8,334 nucleotides of DNA from an uncultured cyanobacterium (lineage in GTDB: Bacteria; Cyanobacteriota; Cyanobacteriia; PCC-6307; Cyanobiaceae): the NCBI GenBank assembly GCA_903934745.1, contig CAIZOZ010000535.1, positions 1 to 8,334 on the forward strand, in the 5' to 3' direction. This document shows, in pieces, positions 4,593-8,334 of the stretch. The first letter of the stretch is position 1, and each line of letters begins with the position of its first letter. The position numbers and the translations under genes are program-made. Under the pieces are notes generated by a model, which was not told the DNA's origin, searched no databases, and worked only from the letters and a program-made list of their open reading frames with translations.

Positions 4593-7351
4593 ACCGACGG
4601 ACTCCGGTGACGGCGACGGCCGACCTGCAGCAACAGGGCATTGAGCACCACGGTGATTGAACTCAGGGCCATCAACAACGCCGCCAGCGGCGGCGTGAGC
4701 AGCAGGTTGAAGCGCGGCAGCAGCGCCCCAGCGGCAATCGGCAGCACAATCAGGTTGTAACCAAAGGCCCAGAACAGGTTCTGGCGAACCTTGGCCATGG
4801 TGCGAGCGGCAATCTCGAGGGCCTCATCGAGCCCCTGGAGGCGATCGCCCATCACCACCAGGGAGGCGCTCTCCTGGGCGATCTGGGTGCCCGTGCCCAC
4901 GGCCACGCCCAGATCAGCCGCCGCCAGGGCTGGGGCGTCGTTGATGCCATCCCCCACCATCGCCACCGCACCCCCTGAGCGCTTCTGGGCCAGGATCCGC
5001 TCCAGCTTCTGCTCGGGCCTGAGCTCCCAGGCCAGCTCCTCATCGGCCAGCCCCAGGATCCCGCCCAGCCGGCGCACACTGGCCTCGCGATCGCCACTGA
5101 GCAGACCCAGACGCAGTCCGCGGCAGCGCAGCGCCTCAAGGGTGGCAGCGGCATCCTGACGGGGACGATCCTGCACCGCCACCAGGCCCCGCAGTTGGCC
5201 GGCTTCCGCTACCGCCAGCACGGTGGCACCACTGGCTTCGAGGGCCTCCTGGCGGCGGCGGGCCCGATCGCTGACCGGCACCTGGCAAGCGGCCAGCCAG
5301 GCGAGCCGGCCCACCAACAGGCTGGGCGGACCCTCGGCAGCCGCAGACTCCTGCCAGCCCTGCAGGCCTTCACCCACCACCGTGCGGCAAGCACCCAGGG
5401 GAAGCAGCGGCAGCTGACGCCGCTGCGCTTCCTGCAACAGGGCATGGGCGAGGGGATGGCGGCTCTGCTGCTCGAGGCTGGCGGCCAGCTGCACCAGACG
5501 ATCCTGCGACTGAAGGCCCGCAGGGTCATCGTCTGCGGCCAAGGGCTCAATCGCCGTCACCAGCGGGCGACCCAGGGTGAGGGTGCCGGTCTTGTCGAAC
5601 AGCACCACCTGCAGGCGGGCGGCCATCTCGATCGCGTCGCCGCCACGGAACAACAGGCCCGAGCGGGCGGCCAGACCCGATCCCACCGTGATCGCCGTGG
5701 GGGTGGCCAGCCCCAGGGCACAGGGACAGGCCACCACCAGCACGGCGATCGCCAGCTGCAGCGCCAGGGCCAGCGGTGTGCTCGCCCTGGCGCCGAAGAC
5801 GCCATGGCCCCCATGCAGACCGGCATGCCCCCCGCCCTGGGCCATCGCCGCCATCGCCGGATCCACCAGCACCCCGGGCCAGAGGCGGGTGCCCCAGAGC
5901 CACCAGAACAGGAAGGTGCCCAGGGCCAGGGCCAGCACCACGAGCGCGAAGCGTCCCGCCACCTGATCAGCCAGCCGCTGGATCGGTGCCTTGCGAGCCT
6001 GGGCCTGCTCCACCAGATGCACGATGCGGGCGATGGCGCTGTCGGCACCGCTGCGCAGCACCTCCAGCACCAGCGGCGCTTCCAGATTGAGACTGCCGGC
6101 CGCCAGATCGGTACCTGGGCCCGCCTGCAGCGGCAGAGGTTCACCGGTCAAGGCGGAGATGTCCACGGCCGAAGCCCCCTCCCGCACCACCCCATCCACC
6201 GGCACCCGATCGCCCGGCAGCAGCCGCAGCCGATCCCCCGGCCGCAGGCCCCCCACCCGCACCTGGCGGGGGGGGCCATCGCCGAGCAGCAGCAGGGCAT
6301 GGTCAGGCTGCAGGCCGGCGAGTTCCTCGATCGCCCGGCCGGTGCGCCAGCGGGCCCGCTCCTCCAGGAAGCGACCGGCCAGTACAAAGCCGAGCAGCAT
6401 CACCGGCTCATGGAAGAAACAGGGCCAGCCGCTCTGCGGCAGCAAGAGGCCCACCAGGCTGGCCAGCCAGGCACTGGCCACACCGAGGCCCACCAGGGTG
6501 TCCATGCTCGGCATGCCGGCCAGGGCCGAGCGGGCCCCCTGCAGCAGAATCGAGCGACCCGGGCCGGCCAGGGCCACGGTGGCCACCAGGCCATGCAGCC
6601 AGGGGCTGGCCAGCAGACCCCAGGGATCGTGCCAAGGGAGCTGGCCGGCATCAGCCAGATGACCGAAGCCCGAAACCAGCACCAGCACCAGGGCCACCAC
6701 CAGCTGACGCCAGCGCTGCCACCAGTCCCGCTGCCGGCGACGCTGCTCGAGGCTGCGGGGCAGGGCCTGGGCCCCATCGCGCAACCGGGCCGGGAAGCCG
6801 AGGCCCGCCAGGCTGGCCAGCACCGGGGCGAGGGGATCGCTGCCGGCATCTGAGGCCGCCGGGACCGCAACAACAGCCGCTGAGCTGGGAGCAGCAGCGG
6901 TGGCTGAGGCGCCCGACCAACCAGCGGGCTCCAGTTCCAGCCAGGCCGTGCGCGTCAGCAGGTTGACGCTGGCGGCCCGCACGCCGGGCTGCTGCAACAG
7001 CCGCTGTTCCACGGCGCGCACGCAGCCGCCACACTTCATCCCGTCCACCTCCAGCAGCACCGTCAGGGGAGGCTGGGCCAGCGATACCGAAGCCGGGAGG
7101 GCGCCAGCGGAGGTGGCTTCACAGCGCACTGGCGCGCCAGCAAGCGGCTCAGAAAGCTGGGGGGCAGGAAGAGACAACGCACCGATCGGCTGTTCTGCAG
7201 CTGAGTGTTCTGCAGCTGACTGCTCTGGACCTGATGGCTCAGCGGCAGGCCGCTCAGGACTGGGCTGCTCAGCGCTGGGCCGCTCAGCGCTGGGCAGTAC
7301 GCGGGGAGCAAGCTCGCTGCGGATGGGCCGATGGGGAGCGGAAGGGGCCAA
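4589..7351 (-). CDS. Copper-transporting P1B-type ATPase (CopA/CtaA/PacS class)
   Basis: This reads as 920 residues. A heavy-metal-associated domain carries GMKCGGC (104-110). Membrane helices begin near 215, and the actuator loop has TGE (402-404). The metal-site helix carries CPC (542-544), phosphorylation site D586 is in DKTGTLT, HP is at 632-633, and GDGIND is at 800-805. The last helices contain N858-X6-Y865-N866-X4-P871 and M894-xx-S897-S898-xx-V901, the signature of P1B-1 Cu(I) pumps. Cyanobacterial relatives PacS and CtaA move copper toward plastocyanin and cytochrome oxidase; I cannot tell which this is. The loop at 505-516 is rich in Gly and His (H509, H513, H516). The start is uncertain: TTG 7351 includes a disordered repeat-rich extension (about 1-95), while an in-frame GTG at 7129 would give 846 residues and still cover the metal-binding domain. 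Neither has a good Shine-Dalgarno. It is followed without a gap by tmk. Confidence 0.93.
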   Translation of the reverse strand: MAPSAPHRPIRSELAPRVLPSAERPSAEQPSPERPAAEPSGPEQSAAEHSAAEQPIGALSLPAPQLSEPLAGAPVRCEATSAGALPASVSLAQPPLTVLLEVDGMKCGGCVRAVEQRLLQQPGVRAASVNLLTRTAWLELEPAGWSGASATAAAPSSAAVVAVPAASDAGSDPLAPVLASLAGLGFPARLRDGAQALPRSLEQRRRQRDWWQRWRQLVVALVLVLVSGFGHLADAGQLPWHDPWGLLASPWLHGLVATVALAGPGRSILLQGARSALAGMPSMDTLVGLGVASAWLASLVGLLLPQSGWPCFFHEPVMLLGFVLAGRFLEERARWRTGRAIEELAGLQPDHALLLLGDGPPRQVRVGGLRPGDRLRLLPGDRVPVDGVVREGASAVDISALTGEPLPLQAGPGTDLAAGSLNLEAPLVLEVLRSGADSAIARIVHLVEQAQARKAPIQRLADQVAGRFALVVLALALGTFLFWWLWGTRLWPGVLVDPAMAAMAQGGGHAGLHGGHGVFGARASTPLALALQLAIAVLVVACPCALGLATPTAITVGSGLAARSGLLFRGGDAIEMAARLQVVLFDKTGTLTLGRPLVTAIEPLAADDDPAGLQSQDRLVQLAASLEQQSRHPLAHALLQEAQRRQLPLLPLGACRTVVGEGLQGWQESAAAEGPPSLLVGRLAWLAACQVPVSDRARRRQEALEASGATVLAVAEAGQLRGLVAVQDRPRQDAAATLEALRCRGLRLGLLSGDREASVRRLGGILGLADEELAWELRPEQKLERILAQKRSGGAVAMVGDGINDAPALAAADLGVAVGTGTQIAQESASLVVMGDRLQGLDEALEIAARTMAKVRQNLFWAFGYNLIVLPIAAGALLPRFNLLLTPPLAALLMALSSITVVLNALLLQVGRRRHRSPSV
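7191..7295. repeat. Seven degenerate 15-bp tandem repeats in the ATPase N-terminal extension
   Basis: Seven consecutive 15-base units lie here, for example TGTTCTGCAGCTGAG, TGTTCTGCAGCTGAC, TGCTCAGCGCTGGGC and CGCTCAGCGCTGGGC. Read on the minus strand in the ATPase frame they give pentapeptides of the form (S/A/G)(A/P)E(R/Q/H/P)(P/S), residues about 20-54. The frame is kept across all units. If the ATPase really starts at GTG 7129, this repeat would be non-coding and lie in the ycf3/ATPase divergent promoter region. Confidence 0.85.
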
Positions 7352-7459
7352 CGGCAGCAGGGAGCGGACACCGGGGCCCCACGGTAGGAAGATTCAGGCC
7401 CAAGGCCCTTCCCTCCCGGGGAACGGGGCAGGATGGTGGGCAGATCCAGACAGCCCGCC
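7352..7459. other. Divergent intergenic region, copper ATPase / ycf3
   Basis: These 108 bases must serve leftward ATPase and rightward ycf3 expression. They contain the perfect palindrome GGGGCCCC (7373-7380) and a weak AT-richer patch TAGGAAGATTC (7385-7395), but no convincing -10/-35 pair. No copper-responsive operator could be recognised. If the ATPase uses GTG 7129, the region extends to 330 bases and includes the 15-bp repeats. Confidence 0.4.
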
Positions 7460-7981
7460 GTGCCCCGCTCCCAGCGCAACGACAACTTCATCGACAAGAG
7501 CTTCACGGTGATGGCAGACCTGATCGTCAAGCTGCTGCCGATCGATGCCAAATCGAAGGAGGCCTACGTGTATTACCGCGATGGGCTCTCCGCCCAGAAC
7601 GACGGCGACTACGCCGAGGCGCTGGACAACTACGACGAGGCGCTACGGCTTGAGGAGAACGCCATCGACCGCGGCGAGATCCTCAAGAACATGGCGATCA
7701 TCTTCATGAGCACCGGCGATGAGCAGAAGGCGCTCGACTTCTACGGCCAATCGCTGGAGGCCAATGCCAACTCGCCCTCCTGCCTCAAGAACATGGGGCT
7801 GATCTACGAAAAATGGGGCCGCATCGCCGCCGAAAGTGGCGACCAGGACACCGCCGACCGCTGGCTGGACATGGCCGCCGAAACCTGGGGCAAAGCGGTG
7901 AAGCTCTATCCGGGCGGCTACCTCGACATCGAGAACTGGCTGAAGAGCTCAGGCCGCAGCACCGTCGATGTCTACTTCTGA
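7460..7981 (+). CDS. ycf3: Photosystem I assembly protein Ycf3 (TPR protein)
   Basis: Ycf3 is a thylakoid-associated chaperone needed for photosystem I assembly, interacting with PsaA and PsaD. The 173-residue protein starts (M)PRSQRNDNFIDKSFTVMADL, the near-invariant family N-terminus, so I chose GTG 7460 over the ATG at 7433, which would add nine atypical residues. Three tetratricopeptide repeats are visible. The first is about 34-67 (KEAYVYYRDGLSAQNDGDYAEALDNY and on). The second is about 72-105 (GEILKNMAIIFMSTGDEQKALDFY and on). The third is about 107-153, with the insertion between its helices typical of Ycf3 (WGRIAAESGDQDTADRWLDM). Length equals the usual cyanobacterial and chloroplast form. 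It diverges from the copper ATPase and its stop lies 3 bases from the convergent radA stop. No clear Shine-Dalgarno precedes the GTG. Confidence 0.96.
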   Translation: MPRSQRNDNFIDKSFTVMADLIVKLLPIDAKSKEAYVYYRDGLSAQNDGDYAEALDNYDEALRLEENAIDRGEILKNMAIIFMSTGDEQKALDFYGQSLEANANSPSCLKNMGLIYEKWGRIAAESGDQDTADRWLDMAAETWGKAVKLYPGGYLDIENWLKSSGRSTVDVYF

Positions 7982-7984
7982 GCC

Positions 7985-8334
7985 TCACTCCGCCGCCGGA
8001 TCCACCCCCAGCGCCGCCACCAGCGCCTCGGCCACCGAACCGGCCTCCAGTAGCTGTAGCCCGAAGGCGGCCTGAGCCCCGAGGCCACTGCCGCGGGGCA
8101 CCACCGCCCGCACACAGCCCAGTCGGGCTGCCTCCTGCAACCGCAGCTCCAGCTGGGACACCTGCCGCAACTGGCCACCCAGGCCCAGGTCCCCCACCAG
8201 CACCGTGCCCGCCGGCAGGGTCAGATCGCGGAAGCTGGCCACCACGGCGGTCGCCACCCCCAGATCGGCCGCCGGCTCCTCCACCTCCAGCCCGCCAGCC
8301 ACAGCCAGATAGCAATCAAAGCGAGAAAGCGGCA
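7985..8334 (-). CDS. radA: DNA repair protein RadA, C-terminal part (cut by right edge)
   Basis: The last 116 residues of RadA (Sms) are encoded here; the 5' part lies beyond the window. The visible protein runs PLSRFDCYLAVAGGLEVEEP, then ADLGVATAVVASFRDLTLP, then GTVLVGDLGLGGQLRQVSQLELRLQEAARLGC, RAVVPRG and a short tail ending DPAAE. This is the Lon-protease-like C-terminal domain; motifs DLGLGGQLR and the R-L-x-EAxRLG region are characteristic of RadA. RadA is a hexameric RecA-related helicase that extends D-loops and processes recombination intermediates. The zinc finger, RecA core and KNRFG motif would be in the missing part. It converges on ycf3 with only 3 bases between stops. From memory, rpaB usually lies on the far side of radA in picocyanobacteria; this could not be seen. 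Confidence 0.94.
   Translation of the reverse strand, partial: PLSRFDCYLAVAGGLEVEEPAADLGVATAVVASFRDLTLPAGTVLVGDLGLGGQLRQVSQLELRLQEAARLGCVRAVVPRGSGLGAQAAFGLQLLEAGSVAEALVAALGVDPAAE

Noticed and set aside
5195..6853. A 552-codon open frame on the plus strand opposite the copper ATPase
   Set aside because: It lies wholly antisense to a gene with complete P1B motifs, is rich in Gln, His, Gly and Arg as expected of a GC-rich shadow frame, and shows no recognisable domain.
7191..7295. A repeat block considered as a CRISPR array
   Set aside because: Units are 15 bp, contiguous and degenerate with no spacers; they keep the ATPase reading frame, so this is a minisatellite.

Overview
The window comes from a cyanobacterial chromosome, most likely a GC-rich freshwater or brackish picocyanobacterium of the Synechococcus/Cyanobium type. 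The evidence is the start of photosystem II gene psbD, the circadian and light response regulator rpaA, the photosystem I assembly gene ycf3, and six perfect copies of the cyanobacterial HIP1 octamer GCGATCGC. The genus is an inference from gene content and composition.

Layout, left to right. (1) psbD on the minus strand, cut by the left edge, diverges from an 87-residue protein resembling the cyanobacterial UPF0367 family. That gene is followed on the plus strand by a lone CbiO/EcfA-type ABC ATPase and a tRNA-Asn(GUU). (2) A 434-base stretch without a protein gene (1437-1870) holds a terminator-like hairpin, a strong 9-bp inverted repeat and a leader with competing hairpins in front of rpaA. 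(3) rpaA (plus) converges on holB with 7 bases between the stop codons. (4) A tight minus-strand cluster reads copper-type P1B-ATPase, tmk, holB, with start and stop codons touching or overlapping. (5) ycf3 (plus) diverges from the ATPase and converges, with 3 bases between, on radA, whose C-terminal end is cut by the right edge.

Functionally the window mixes photosynthesis and light control (psbD, rpaA, ycf3), metal supply to photosynthetic electron transport (the copper ATPase probably feeds plastocyanin and oxidase) and DNA replication and repair (tmk, holB, radA). From memory, the order rpaA-holB-tmk-Cu ATPase-ycf3-radA is conserved in marine and freshwater picocyanobacteria, so most of this is core genome. 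I see no mobile element, phage gene, CRISPR array or defence system, and I do not claim a new multi-gene system.

The items most worth a second look are non-coding or are local protein elaborations: the structured region upstream of rpaA, an HLR1-like site and dyad just before psbD, an A-C mismatch in the tRNA-Asn T-stem, and low-complexity, tandem-repeat-driven expansions in all three genes of the ATPase-tmk-holB cluster.
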